This document shows positions 9,056-17,197 of a stretch of 50,887 nucleotides of DNA, in pieces; position 1 is the stretch's first letter, and each line of letters opens with the position of its first letter. The notes under the pieces are model-generated. The model ran no database searches and was not told the DNA's origin. It was given only the letters and a program-made list of their open reading frames with translations. Source of the DNA: an uncultured Verrucomicrobia subdivision 3 bacterium (GTDB lineage Bacteria > Verrucomicrobiota > Verrucomicrobiia > Limisphaerales > UBA11358); NCBI GenBank assembly GCA_903944085.1, contig CAJAQO010000307.1, positions 1-50,887 on the forward strand, written 5' to 3'. Position numbers and translations under genes: made by a program.

Positions 9056-10630
9056 ATGCCCGGCTATCTCTCACTCGTCCTCCACGCGCACCTGCCGTTT
9101 GTGCGCCACCCCGAGCATGAAAAATTTCTCGAAGAAAGCTGGCTGTTCGAGGGCATCACCGAAACGTATCTGCCGCTGATCCAGATTCTCAACACCTGGC
9201 AGCGCGACAAACTCGAAGCACGGCTCACCGTTTCGCTTTCGCCCACGCTTTGCGCGATGTTGCTGGATAAATTGCTGTGTGAACGTTACGCGCGGCATCT
9301 CGACGGACTCATTGATCTGGCCGAAAAGGAAATTCATCGCACGCACTGGGACCGCGGCTTCCGCGATCTGGCGTGGATGTATCACCACAAATTCACGCTG
9401 GCGCGCGAAACCTGGCGGTATCACGACGGCAACCTCGTCAATGCCTTCCGATATTTTCAGGACGCCGGCATTCTCGAAATCATCACCACCGCCGCCACGC
9501 ACGGCTTGCTGCCGCTGATGGCGAATCATCCGCCGTCCGTCCGCGCGCAAATTCTGACGGCCCGCGACCACTACAACCGCTGTTTCGGGCGCGACCCGTG
9601 CGGCATCTGGCTGCCGGAATGCGCCTACGCCAGTGGCGTCGAAGATTATTTGCAGGAGGCCAACATCCGCTGGTTCATTCTCGACACGCACGGCATTCTG
9701 CACGCCACGCCGCGCCCGCGTTACAGCACCTTCGCGCCGATTTTCACGCCCAACGGCGTCGCCGCGTTCGGGCGCGACTTTGATTCCTCGCGGCAGGTCT
9801 GGAGCAAGCATGAAGGTTATCCCGGCGATCCGCGCTACCGCGATTTCTACCGCGACATCGGTTTCGATCTGGATTTCGATTACGTCAAGCCGCATCTGCC
9901 GTCGCCGGAAAATCGCGGCTTCACCGGCATAAAATATTTTCGCATCACCGGCAAAGGCGAGAAGCAGATTTACCAGCGCGACGCCGCGCTCGCCGCCGCC
10001 AGCGAGCACGCCCGCCATTTCCTCGACGAACGCATCGCGCAAATCCACAAACTTGAAAGCATTTTGGATCGCCCGCCCATCATCGTCGCGCCGTATGATG
10101 CCGAGCTGTTCGGACATTGGTGGTATGAAGGACCTGAATTTCTCGACTTCCTCGTGCGCAAGCTCGGGCACGAGCAGAAGAAAACCATTTCACTCATCAC
10201 GCCCGGCGAATATCTCCGGCGGCATCCCACCAATCAAATCGCCACGCCCGGCGCGTCAAGCTGGGGCGAGGAAGGCTACTGGCGCGTGTGGCTCAACGAA
10301 TCGAACGAGTGGATTTATCCGCACCTGCAAGTGGCGCAGGAGCGCATGACCGACCTGGCCCGGCAATTTCCCGACGCCACCGGCCTGACGGCCCGCGCCC
10401 TGCGGCAGGCCGCGCGCGAACTGCTCCTCGCGCAGGCGAGCGACTGGCCGTTTATTCTGCGCGCCAAGACGAGTCCCGAATATGCGCGCCGCCGCGTGAA
10501 GGATCATCTGCTCCGCTTCATCGCCCTGCACGAACAGCTCACGCTCACGCAAGTGGACGAAAAATGGCTGGCCGAAATCGAGTCGCGCGACAATCTGTTT
10601 CCCGACGTGGACTGGAATTATTGGAAGTGA
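9056..10630 (+). CDS. GH57 family 1,4-alpha-glucan branching enzyme-like protein (DUF1957 type)
   Basis: A 524-residue GH57 enzyme that starts with the family signature PGYLSLVLHAHLPFVRHPEH; the longer upstream frame has no such homology. Catalytic residues are visible: nucleophile Glu188 in GIWLPECAY and acid/base Asp348 in YDAELFGHWWYEGP. After the barrel a helical domain contains WGEEGYWRVWLNESNEWIYP, typical of the branching-enzyme subgroup. GH57 branching enzymes make alpha-1,6 branches in glycogen-like glucans; other GH57 activities remain possible. It forms an operon with the DUF4912 protein and a small membrane protein. A glucan phosphorylase is encoded at 45.2-47.8 kb. Confidence 0.9.
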   Translation: MPGYLSLVLHAHLPFVRHPEHEKFLEESWLFEGITETYLPLIQILNTWQRDKLEARLTVSLSPTLCAMLLDKLLCERYARHLDGLIDLAEKEIHRTHWDRGFRDLAWMYHHKFTLARETWRYHDGNLVNAFRYFQDAGILEIITTAATHGLLPLMANHPPSVRAQILTARDHYNRCFGRDPCGIWLPECAYASGVEDYLQEANIRWFILDTHGILHATPRPRYSTFAPIFTPNGVAAFGRDFDSSRQVWSKHEGYPGDPRYRDFYRDIGFDLDFDYVKPHLPSPENRGFTGIKYFRITGKGEKQIYQRDAALAAASEHARHFLDERIAQIHKLESILDRPPIIVAPYDAELFGHWWYEGPEFLDFLVRKLGHEQKKTISLITPGEYLRRHPTNQIATPGASSWGEEGYWRVWLNESNEWIYPHLQVAQERMTDLARQFPDATGLTARALRQAARELLLAQASDWPFILRAKTSPEYARRRVKDHLLRFIALHEQLTLTQVDEKWLAEIESRDNLFPDVDWNYWK

Positions 10631-10716
10631 ATCAGCCGCCCGGAAAATTTCTTTGAATGTAGGAGCGACGTGAGGCGTCTCTGACTAAAACCCAAGAAGT
10701 TTGAGACTCACACCGC

Positions 10717-10860
10717 CTACGACATAAAAGCTGACGATCCCGCCACGGATGACTCAATGTCGCCATGCCGCGCGACCAGGATGCGGTCAATCAATTCCGC
10801 CACGACCTCGCCCGGCATTTCGCGGGTTGCTTCGACGATTTGATCCAAGGTCATCGGCAT
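10717..10860 (-). pseudogene. Truncated addiction-module component (TIGR02574-like)
   Basis: From the ATG at 10860 the minus strand encodes 47 residues beginning PMTLDQIVEATREMPGEVVA and then ELIDRILVARHG. This matches the first half of the short antitoxin-like 'addiction module component' family, which usually runs to 70-75 residues with a conserved R-R-I-AEIESG segment. That second half is missing and the frame ends in unrelated residues. No toxin gene lies next to it. It is most likely a decayed toxin-antitoxin remnant. Confidence 0.5.
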
Positions 10861-10937
10861 GGGGCAAGTCTCGCTCACGACCCGAATTTTGACCAAGGCG
10901 AAGCTCCATGGCAACGGCATCGGAGCCAAAAAGAAAT

Positions 10938-11022
10938 CACGCCAAGCCGCCAAGGCGCAAAGCAAACCGCCAAAATTCCCAAACGGTTGCCGACAACTTT
11001 GCGGCTTTGCGGCTTTGCGAGA
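10938..11022. repeat. Dispersed CGCCAAGGCGCAAAG repeat with inverted partner
   Basis: Bases 10938-10962 carry CGCCAAGCCGCCAAGGCG followed by CAAAG. After about 40 bases comes CTTTGCGGCTTTGCGGC (near 10999-11020), which is complementary to the repeat core. The unit could fold into a stem. The same core occurs at 3511-3535 and, altered, near 43350 and 49600. Confidence 0.6.
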
Positions 11023-11050
11023 GATTTGATGCTGCGCTGACGGCACCACG

Positions 11051-11365
11051 AAGCCGGGGCCGGGGAAATAAACGGCGAAACGGTCAGCCAGAAAATCTTG
11101 GATGGACTGTCCGGGCTGTGAGGCGAATCGTTTTCTGAAAGCCCATAGGGCTGGCATATTTGTAGAAATCGGAATCAATATTCTTACAAGCTCCGCTAGG
11201 AACGACATCTCCAGAATATGCCGCCCCGACGGGGCTGAATTTGGTTTGGATTCTGATTCTACAACGATGCCGCGCCGATGGCGCTATGAAGCCGGGGCCG
11301 GAAAAAAAACTGGCGAACGGTCTGCCAGAAAAGCTTTGAGGAACTGACCGGGCTGTGAGGCGAAG
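11051..11365. repeat. Pair of ~77-bp imperfect direct repeats
   Basis: Two copies lie at 11051-11127 and about 11288-11365. Each starts with AAGCCGGGGCCGG, contains a GGCGAA-CGGTC-GCCAGAAAA core, and ends in CCGGGCTGTGAGGCGAA. They are about three-quarters identical by eye and flank a palindrome-rich unit. The arrangement looks like a duplicated or inserted non-coding element just upstream of the restriction-modification genes. Confidence 0.6.
11140..11285. repeat. REP/BIME-like inverted repeat unit with three small palindromes
   Basis: The left arm (11140-11176) begins AGCCCATAGGGCTGGCAT and continues TTTGTAGAAATCGGAATC. The right arm (11248-11285) is its imperfect reverse complement, ending GATGCCGCGCCGATGGCGCT. 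Each arm has a small palindrome at its outer end (11140-11152 and 11272-11284). A third palindrome, GCCCCGACGGGGC, lies at 11223-11235. This is the form of a non-autonomous REP-type element; no transposase is encoded in it. Confidence 0.55.
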
Positions 11366-11462
11366 GCAGAATTAAGAATGCGGAATGAAATCTGGCGCAA
11401 TTAGACGAGGGACTGGCACTGAGAAAGCTTGCGAGATGAAATCGAAACATTAACTTGCGGAT

Positions 11463-12116
11463 GTGACTGCACTTTTAACTCTTGAAATACTGCGAAACGA
11501 AGCAATCGCGTTCGCCAAAGTGGAATCAAAATTTCCAGAGCCGTCTTTATATGGCGTGACGGATGGAAAGGCTGTTGGCACTTACCTGGAGCATAAATTT
11601 CAGGCTTATCTTCAAAACAAATATAAATTTATTCGTGGAAGTTCTGCCAAAGGAATTGATTTTCCCGAACTGAACGTAGATATAAAAGTCACAAGCATCC
11701 GACAACCTCAATCATCCTGCCCCTTCAAAAGTGCCCGGCAAAAAATCTACGGGCTTGGCTATTCGCTGCTGGTTTTTGTTTATGACAAAAATGACGATCC
11801 TAAATCTCAAACCGGGCGGTTGGATTTAAAACATACGATTTTCGTGGAAAAGGAACGCACTGCTGATTATCAGACCACGACTGCGCTGCGCAAATTGACT
11901 GAGAACGGAGCGAACCGCGACGACATACTTGCCTGTTTCGAGGAACGTTTCTTGCCGGTTGACAATATTGAAGCGGAAACGCTCGCCGATGAAGTTTTGA
12001 GTAGTCCGCCGCAAGTCGGTTATCTGACCATTTCAAATGCCCTCCAATGGCGATTGCAATATTCGCGCGTCATTGAACATGCCGGAAAAGTGGAAGGAGT
12101 GTTGAGGTTGGAATGA
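11463..12116 (+). CDS. Type II restriction endonuclease-like protein
   Basis: A 217-residue protein starting at GTG 11463 and overlapping the methyltransferase gene by four bases (ATGA). The segment SSAKGIDFPELNVDIKVTS (residues 60-78) fits a PD-(D/E)xK nuclease core: Asp66, then Asp73-x-Lys75, with a possible helper Glu43. A core-like strand, YSLLVFVYDK, follows. The coupled adenine methyltransferase strongly supports a restriction enzyme. I cannot name the recognition site or closest family. Base composition is visibly poorer in G+C than the neighbours, suggesting acquisition by transfer. Confidence 0.75.
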   Translation: MTALLTLEILRNEAIAFAKVESKFPEPSLYGVTDGKAVGTYLEHKFQAYLQNKYKFIRGSSAKGIDFPELNVDIKVTSIRQPQSSCPFKSARQKIYGLGYSLLVFVYDKNDDPKSQTGRLDLKHTIFVEKERTADYQTTTALRKLTENGANRDDILACFEERFLPVDNIEAETLADEVLSSPPQVGYLTISNALQWRLQYSRVIEHAGKVEGVLRLE

Positions 12117-13642
12117 GCCACTCAAACACCAAAATTGAGTTCGGAGATTTTCAAACTCCGCAGGCGCTTGCCAGCCAGATTTGCGCGTTGCTGGTTCAAC
12201 GTGGAATTCTTCCTGACGTTGTTCTTGAACCAACTTGCGGCGTCGGATCTTTTCTGGTCGCGGCTGCTGAAACATTTCCTCGCGCGCAACTATTCGGCTG
12301 GGACATAAACGCCGAATATGTGGAGCAGGCGCGTTTGGCATTAAATCGAATTGATGGGAGCGAGCGTTCGACCATTGCGACACAAGATTTTTTCAAACAT
12401 GATTGGGAAACAGAGCTTGCCGGTTTCAAGGGTGATCTGCTCATCCTCGGCAATCTTCCATGGGTCACCAATGCAACCGTCTCCAGTTTGAATGGCGCGA
12501 ACGTTCCATTGAAACAAAATTTTCAGAACTTTCGCGGCCTCGATGCCCGCACCGGAAAATCGAATTTTGATATTTCGGAATGGATGCTAATTCAGTTGAT
12601 CAAAGCTCTTCGCGGCCGACCAGCGACCATTGCGATGCTCTGCAAAACAGGAATTGCCCGCAAGCTGCTTCGCTTTGCTTGGCAGAACGACGGACGAATC
12701 GCCCAAGCGTCGCTTCATCGCATTGATGCCAAGAAACATTTTGCGGCATCAGTGGATGCCTGCTTGTTTGTGGTTCAAACCGGTTCGGCGGGGGCAACCG
12801 AAGCGCCGATGTTTGATAACCTTCATGCACAAACGCCGTCGAACGTCTTTGGCTTGGCCGGACAAGACCTTGTCTCCGACGTCCGAATTTATCGAAAGCT
12901 CAAGCATCTTGAAGGACTCTGCCCCTATCAATGGCGTTCGGGTGTTAAACATGATTGCTCTTCCGTGATGGAACTCTGGCGTGACGAAGGAAATACTTTG
13001 CGGAACAAGCTGGGCGAAGCCATAGAGATTGAACCGGATTTCCTTTTTCCACTGCTAAAGTGTTCGGATTTGGCCAATGGCCGGGTTGAGCCGAGGCGTT
13101 TTATCTTGGCAACGCAAACCCGCGTTGGCGAAGACACTTCAGAAATCTCCACGAAGGCACCGCGCACATGGAATTATCTGGATTCACACCGAAAACTTTT
13201 TGACGCACGAAAAAGTTCCATCTATGCGAACCGGGTTCCGTTCGCCCTGTTTGGCATCGGCGATTATTCGTTTGCACCGTGGAAAGTGGCCATATCGGGA
13301 CTGCATAAAATACCGCGCTTTATGTTGGTCGGACCGTTTCAAAACAAGCCGGTGTTGTTCGATGATGCTTGTTACTTGTTGCCATTTCAAAATGAGGAAG
13401 AAGGGCGCGTCGTCGCGGACATTCTAAATTCCGAACCTTGCCTGCGTTTCATTTCGTCGCTTTTGTTTGAAGACTCCAAACGCCCAATCACCGTTGATTT
13501 GCTGGAACGTCTCAATCTTCATGCTCTGGCGGAAGAAGCCGGTTTAGGTGACGAATGGTCGTCCGTTCGCAATCAACATGTTTTTGTTTCCAACGTGCGC
13601 TCCGATTTGCAGGCGGAATTTATCATGGAAAGACATAGTTGA
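12113..13642 (+). CDS. N6-adenine DNA methyltransferase (type II)
   Basis: A 509-residue adenine methyltransferase that would protect the host from the adjoining nuclease. Motif X-like QTPQALASQICALL is followed by motif I LEPTCGVGSF (residues 38-47, S-adenosylmethionine binding). The acidic residue after it is in FGWDINAEYV, and the catalytic motif IV reads GNLPWVTN (Asn114-Leu-Pro-Trp), a known variant of NPPW. The long C-terminal part likely recognises the DNA target. It starts inside the nuclease stop codon (ATGA), so the two are translated together. Like its partner it is less G+C rich than flanking genes. A terminator follows. Confidence 0.9.
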   Translation: MSHSNTKIEFGDFQTPQALASQICALLVQRGILPDVVLEPTCGVGSFLVAAAETFPRAQLFGWDINAEYVEQARLALNRIDGSERSTIATQDFFKHDWETELAGFKGDLLILGNLPWVTNATVSSLNGANVPLKQNFQNFRGLDARTGKSNFDISEWMLIQLIKALRGRPATIAMLCKTGIARKLLRFAWQNDGRIAQASLHRIDAKKHFAASVDACLFVVQTGSAGATEAPMFDNLHAQTPSNVFGLAGQDLVSDVRIYRKLKHLEGLCPYQWRSGVKHDCSSVMELWRDEGNTLRNKLGEAIEIEPDFLFPLLKCSDLANGRVEPRRFILATQTRVGEDTSEISTKAPRTWNYLDSHRKLFDARKSSIYANRVPFALFGIGDYSFAPWKVAISGLHKIPRFMLVGPFQNKPVLFDDACYLLPFQNEEEGRVVADILNSEPCLRFISSLLFEDSKRPITVDLLERLNLHALAEEAGLGDEWSSVRNQHVFVSNVRSDLQAEFIMERHS

Positions 13643-13683
13643 ATTGTGTGAGCCAATCGTTGTTGGCGGCAATGACAATTAAA

Positions 13684-13715
13684 AAAAGCGGCCTCCGTTT
13701 ACGAAGGCCGCTTTT
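13684..13715. terminator. Bidirectional intrinsic terminator
   Basis: A perfect 11-bp stem, AAAAGCGGCCT with AGGCCGCTTTT, encloses a 10-base loop. A-rich and T-rich flanks on the two sides let it work in both directions. It sits between the end of the methyltransferase gene (plus strand) and the end of the next gene (minus strand). Confidence 0.85.
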
Positions 13716-13731
13716 GGTTTTCCTAATTATA

Positions 13732-14442
13732 TTACAGTTTCGCAGCCGGAGTCGGCGTCGGCTCCGCCGGCGCGACGTGATGGTCCGGCGGGAAGAGGCC
13801 CAGGCGGAATTCGGCGCGGGCGGGGGCGTTGGCCGGGTCGGTGGCGGGCAGTTCCAAGTCGGCGGCGTTTTGGATGGTCAAAATGTGTTCGTAGGCTTCG
13901 GCGGCGTCGGCGGCTTTCACGCCGGTCGCCTTTTTGGCGTCGCTCTGGCCGGATTGCTGGACGGTGGTGCTGGCGGGAAAGGTGGCGCGCACGGTGGTGA
14001 AGGTTTGCGTCTCGGCATCCGTCCAGCCTTTGAGTTTCAGCGCGGCCAGATTTGCGGTGGTTTGCACGGCGGCCAGAATGATGTCGGCGCGGCCCAGCAC
14101 GGCACCCAGTTCGTGCGATTCGTGGATGCCGATTTGAAATTCCTGACGCAGCTTCACCGTCTGGCGGGGAAACGCCAGCTTCGCCGTCTTGCGCGCCTGG
14201 CTCATGCAATGCAACAACAAGGTGAGGTTGGCCTGTTGGGCAAGGGTGAGGTTGCCGGTTTCGCCCTTGGCCAATTTCTGGCCGGCGGTATCGGCGGCCA
14301 GTTTGCCGAGGGCGGTGGTGGTTTCGGTGAGATAGTCTGCTGGCAGGCGCGCGGCGACCTTGGGATATTTCAGCGCGGCGGCGACGATGAGGTTGCCATT
14401 GTAGCTGATGACGGGGACGGGGCAGTGCGGTTTATGATTCAT
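13732..14442 (-). CDS. Conserved-looking protein of unknown function
   Basis: A 236-residue protein with no signal peptide and no membrane helix. It begins MNHKPHCPVPVISYNGNL, then is mostly predicted helix with Leu/Ala-rich segments (TLAQQANLTLLLHCMSQAR, then RQEFQIGIHESHELG and ADIILAAVQTTANLAAL). It ends with a Pro-rich tail APAEPTPTPAAKL. I do not recognise a named domain. The gene stands alone, is closed by the shared terminator on its 3' side, and has a 21-nt tandem array about 210 bases upstream on the opposite sense. The gene at 50807 has a similar setting and also begins MN-x-KP. Confidence 0.7.
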   Translation of the reverse strand: MNHKPHCPVPVISYNGNLIVAAALKYPKVAARLPADYLTETTTALGKLAADTAGQKLAKGETGNLTLAQQANLTLLLHCMSQARKTAKLAFPRQTVKLRQEFQIGIHESHELGAVLGRADIILAAVQTTANLAALKLKGWTDAETQTFTTVRATFPASTTVQQSGQSDAKKATGVKAADAAEAYEHILTIQNAADLELPATDPANAPARAEFRLGLFPPDHHVAPAEPTPTPAAKL

Positions 14443-14507
14443 AATTTGATTCGTTTTGAGTGTTTAATTTTGAGTTGTCAGTTTGCGAACGGGAAATGGG
14501 CCGCGAA

Positions 14508-14533
14508 AAGTCGCCAAAGTCGCCAAAGTCGCA
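14508..14533. repeat. 9-nt tandem repeat (AAGTCGCCA x ~3)
   Basis: Three near-perfect copies of AAGTCGCCA lie in the 5' region of the unknown minus-strand gene, about 65 bases upstream of its start codon. The copies preserve frame in any coding sense, but no gene is evident here. Confidence 0.7.
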
Positions 14534-14654
14534 AATGGGAAAAAGCCGGCTGCTTTGCGCTGTTTGCGACTTTTTGCTGAAAACGTGGCTAAATGGCTGG
14601 GGAACAGAGTATTGCAAATGTGTATGGCGGGCGAAAAATGGGGGAACGGAGCCG

Positions 14655-14885
14655 GGAAATTGGGGAAAGCCCTCGGGAAATTGGGGAGAGCCGCGGAAAA
14701 ATTGGGGAAAATGGTCGGGAAATTGGGGACGGCCCTCCGTAAAATGGGGAAAATGGCTTTTGCCTTGGGGAACGTCGTCGGGAAAATGGGGATGGTCGTT
14801 GGGGAATTGGGGACAGCCGGTCGCGAATTGGGGACGGTGCCTTGTAATTGGGGGAACCGCTTGGGAAACTGGCGGCACCGCCATG
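14655..14885 (+). repeat. 21-nt tandem array (11 units) with heptapeptide coding sense
   Basis: Eleven consecutive 21-nt units start at 14655, 14676, 14697 and so on, with a less regular unit before them. The plus-strand consensus is near GGAAATTGGGGA-x-xGCC-x-TCG, and the TTGGGGA or ATGGGGA core is the best-conserved part. Because the period is seven codons, several frames on both strands stay open. The plus-strand frame starting at 14483 reads as heptads such as GKLGKAL, EKLGKMV and RELGTVP. I see no ribosome site or known domain, so I annotate it as a repeat, not a gene. It is not CRISPR: there are no spacers. Confidence 0.85.
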
Positions 14886-14916
14886 TGGAGTGCGCGGGCA
14901 TGACCGCGCTTTGGAA

Positions 14917-14961
14917 CTGGGAGACATGTCTCCCAGTCGGAAAGCGGCGACACGTCGCCGC
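14917..14961. repeat. Doublet of perfect palindromes
   Basis: CTGGGAGACATGTCTCCCAG (14917-14936) is a perfect 20-base palindrome. Eight bases later GCGGCGAC-AC-GTCGCCGC (14944-14961) forms an 8-bp stem around two bases. The two have parallel design (stem + GAC-A-GTC centre) but different stem sequence, as in REP-type doublets. No gene is nearby; from here to 15206 I see nothing else that I can support. Confidence 0.75.
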
Positions 14962-15206
14962 AGTCCAAATCCGGTCGGTTTGGGGGTAAAAGAATTCCCC
15001 GGTCAGGGTGCGAACCTTTCGCACACTGGCTTGCCAAAAGACTTCCGACTGATCCCCGAATCCTCATGGAGTGCGGAAACAACTTTTCTAAAAACAGCGG
15101 CGGGCGTCAAGTATTTTTTGGAATGGCTTTTAACCGGAGCCAAACCCGCAAAGTTTTTCTGCTGATGGTCAAGGCGCGGGCCGTTTTCCGGTCAGCGCAA
15201 AAGCGG

Positions 15207-15785
15207 TTACCGGCGGCGGCGGAAAAACCAGCCGGCCCCGCTGCCGCCGGCCATGGCCAGCGCGAGCGTGGACGGTTCCGGCGCGGGCGTGATGGATAAA
15301 ACCGTGGCCACGATGGATTGCGTCGAATAACCGTAATCTTCCCAATAAGTAAAAGTCCGCTGTGCGGTGAAATTGTCGGAGCAGTTTATCGCCTGGAGCA
15401 AGTCCGCCGCCGTGGTTCCACCCAGACCCAGATCGTTCGTCGTCGCGAGGCTGAGTTCGATCGCGATATGCGGATTGTTCGGGGCATGGCCCAGGATGGA
15501 AAATGCGGTGGGAGAATCATACAATTCAAGCTGGGTGTAAGTGCTGCCGAAGAAAGTGATGGTGTCCGCCGCATCAAAAAAGGCGCTGTAATTGTCCGCC
15601 GCCGGCGCGTCCAGATTGAGAAAATTGCCCGGGTTCAGCGAGAAGGTCCCGTCCGTCGGCATGTCGCCAAAAATCAACGGCAGACCGCCGACGGTGTAGT
15701 TGTAGTTGTTGGCTTGGGCCGCCGCCGCGAGCGCCGCACCCAGCAAGCTGGCGGCCACCAGGCTCTGGATCAGTTTCCGGTGCAT
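15207..15785 (-). CDS. PEP-CTERM sorting domain protein
   Basis: A 192-residue secreted protein. I chose ATG 15785 because it gives a clean signal peptide (MHRKLIQSLVAASLLGAALA followed by an Ala-Gln-Ala cleavage region); an upstream in-frame ATG adds 29 unlikely residues. The mature part is beta-rich with Asn/Thr/Tyr. The C-terminus is a textbook PEP-CTERM tag: PAPEPSTLALAMAGG, a hydrophobic stretch, then RRRR. The tag directs processing by an exosortase system at the outer cell surface; no exosortase gene is in the window. The substrate or role is unknown. Confidence 0.85.
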   Translation of the reverse strand: MHRKLIQSLVAASLLGAALAAAAQANNYNYTVGGLPLIFGDMPTDGTFSLNPGNFLNLDAPAADNYSAFFDAADTITFFGSTYTQLELYDSPTAFSILGHAPNNPHIAIELSLATTNDLGLGGTTAADLLQAINCSDNFTAQRTFTYWEDYGYSTQSIVATVLSITPAPEPSTLALAMAGGSGAGWFFRRRR

Positions 15786-16246
15786 GGATTGGGTTGCGAA
15801 TTTGCTGGCCGGCCCCGGCGGAACTTTGGTTTGCACTGGACAAATTTTTTGACGGTCAGGGAAAACATTCAAGTCGAAACTGACGGTTTTATTCTTCTGC
15901 TTTGGGCAAATGGCGGCGGCGGCACAGACTCACACTGCCAATCCAATTGCGTCGGACGCCCGGTGTCACCACCAGCCACAGCAGTCGCCGGCCTCAAGCG
16001 CATGGGTGACGCCCTGATGAAAGCGGACTGACGGCGGGCCGGCAAGAATTTTCGCCGGCGCAAAATCAAATAATGCGGGTGGCTGAATTCGGCTGCCGGG
16101 CGGATTGCTTCCGTTCGTGTGGCCGCGCTGATTTCCTGTCCGCCTGCGCGTCCGGCCGGTGGCGGTGCCGGCTCGCCAAGCGGGCCGGGCTTGGGAAATT
16201 GCTCGCCAAACGTGGTTTTTCCACGTATTTTGCGCCGGATAAAATC
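15786..16246. other. Gap between the PEP-CTERM gene and dapA
   Basis: A 461-base stretch without a supported gene. It should hold the promoters for the PEP-CTERM gene (leftward) and dapA (rightward), but I see no clear -35/-10 pair. Two small hairpins are visible: GCCGGC arms at 16038-16043 and 16054-16059, and ACGTGG-TTTTT-CCACGT at 16210-16226, about 20 bases before dapA, followed by ATTTT. An open frame running into dapA from 16073 lacks similarity to DapA and is not counted. Confidence 0.4.
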
Positions 16247-17125
16247 ATGTTTACGGGAACTTATACTGCGATTGTCACGCCGTTCCGCAGCGGCCAACTG
16301 GATGAAGCCGCGCTCGAACGCCTGATCAAATTTCAAATTAAAGGCGGCGTTGACGGCGTCGTGCCCGTCGGCACCACGGGCGAATCGCCCACGGTCAGCT
16401 TCGAGGAGCACATCAAAATCGTCGCGCTGTCGGTGAAATTCGCGGCGCGCAAAATCAAGGTGCTCGCCGGCACCGGCGGCAATTCCACCAGCGAGGCGGT
16501 CTATCTCACGCAGGAGGCCGAGAAGGCCGGCGCCGACGGCTCGCTGCAAGTCGCGCCGTATTACAACAAGCCCACGCAGGAAGGACTTTATCAGCATTTC
16601 AAGACCATCGCCAAGGCGACGAAACTGCCCATCGTGCTTTACAGCATTCCCGGCCGCTGCGGCATCGAAATCGCCATTGAAACGGTAAAACGCTTGGCCA
16701 ACGACTGCAAAAACATCGTCGGCCTCAAGGAGGCGGGCGGAAGCTGCGACCGGGTTTCGCAGTTGCGCGCCACGCTGGGCGAGAAGTTTGAGATTTTGTG
16801 CGGCGACGATTCGTTGACCGTGCCGTTCATGTCCGTCGGCGCGAACGGCGTCATCAGCGTGGCGTCCAACGTGATTCCGAAAGAGGTGTCGCAGATGGTG
16901 AAGGCGTGCGCGAAAGGCGACGCGCGGAAGGCGTATCAATTTCACGCGCGGTATTATCCACTATTCAAGGATTTGTTCATCGAGACCAACCCGACGCCGG
17001 TGAAAGCCGCGCTGGCAATGATGAAAATCATCGAGGAAGAATACCGCCTGCCGCTCGTGCCGATGAATCCCAAGAACTGGGACATCCTACGCACGACGCT
17101 GAAGCGGTGCGATGCGCTGGAATAA
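16247..17125 (+). CDS. dapA: 4-hydroxy-tetrahydrodipicolinate synthase
   Basis: DapA condenses pyruvate with aspartate semialdehyde, the first committed step to diaminopimelate and lysine. From ATG 16247 the protein is 292 residues, the same length as the Escherichia coli enzyme. The Schiff-base lysine is Lys161 in VGLKEAGG, the active-site Tyr132 lies in LYSIPGR, and the Thr-Thr-Gly-Glu-Ser motif near the N-terminus is intact (VPVGTTGESPTV). dapB follows after 72 bases, supporting a dap operon. The start is set by homology; there is no strong Shine-Dalgarno sequence. Confidence 0.97.
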   Translation: MFTGTYTAIVTPFRSGQLDEAALERLIKFQIKGGVDGVVPVGTTGESPTVSFEEHIKIVALSVKFAARKIKVLAGTGGNSTSEAVYLTQEAEKAGADGSLQVAPYYNKPTQEGLYQHFKTIAKATKLPIVLYSIPGRCGIEIAIETVKRLANDCKNIVGLKEAGGSCDRVSQLRATLGEKFEILCGDDSLTVPFMSVGANGVISVASNVIPKEVSQMVKACAKGDARKAYQFHARYYPLFKDLFIETNPTPVKAALAMMKIIEEEYRLPLVPMNPKNWDILRTTLKRCDALE

Positions 17126-17164
17126 TTTGGGGAGATGGAAGTTGGGGAAACAACCATCTGCCAT

Positions 17165-17194
17165 CTCCTAACTCCTAACTCCCAACTCCTAACT
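17165..17194. repeat. 7-nt tandem repeat before dapB
   Basis: About four copies of a heptamer close to CTAACTC lie directly upstream of the dapB start, where a ribosome-binding site would normally be. The array ends three bases before the ATG. Copy-number change would alter spacing upstream of the start without touching the coding frame. Confidence 0.7.
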
Positions 17195-17197
17195 GCC

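Noticed and set aside
14655-14885. CRISPR array
   Set aside because: Units are contiguous 21-mers with no unique spacers and no cas genes nearby.
14483-14989. A heptad-repeat protein gene on the plus strand
   Set aside because: No ribosome site, no domain, and other frames are equally open because of the 21-nt period. Kept as a repeat and raised as a finding instead.
16073-16246. A longer dapA start
   Set aside because: The extra 58 residues have no DapA similarity, and the 292-residue form matches the family length.
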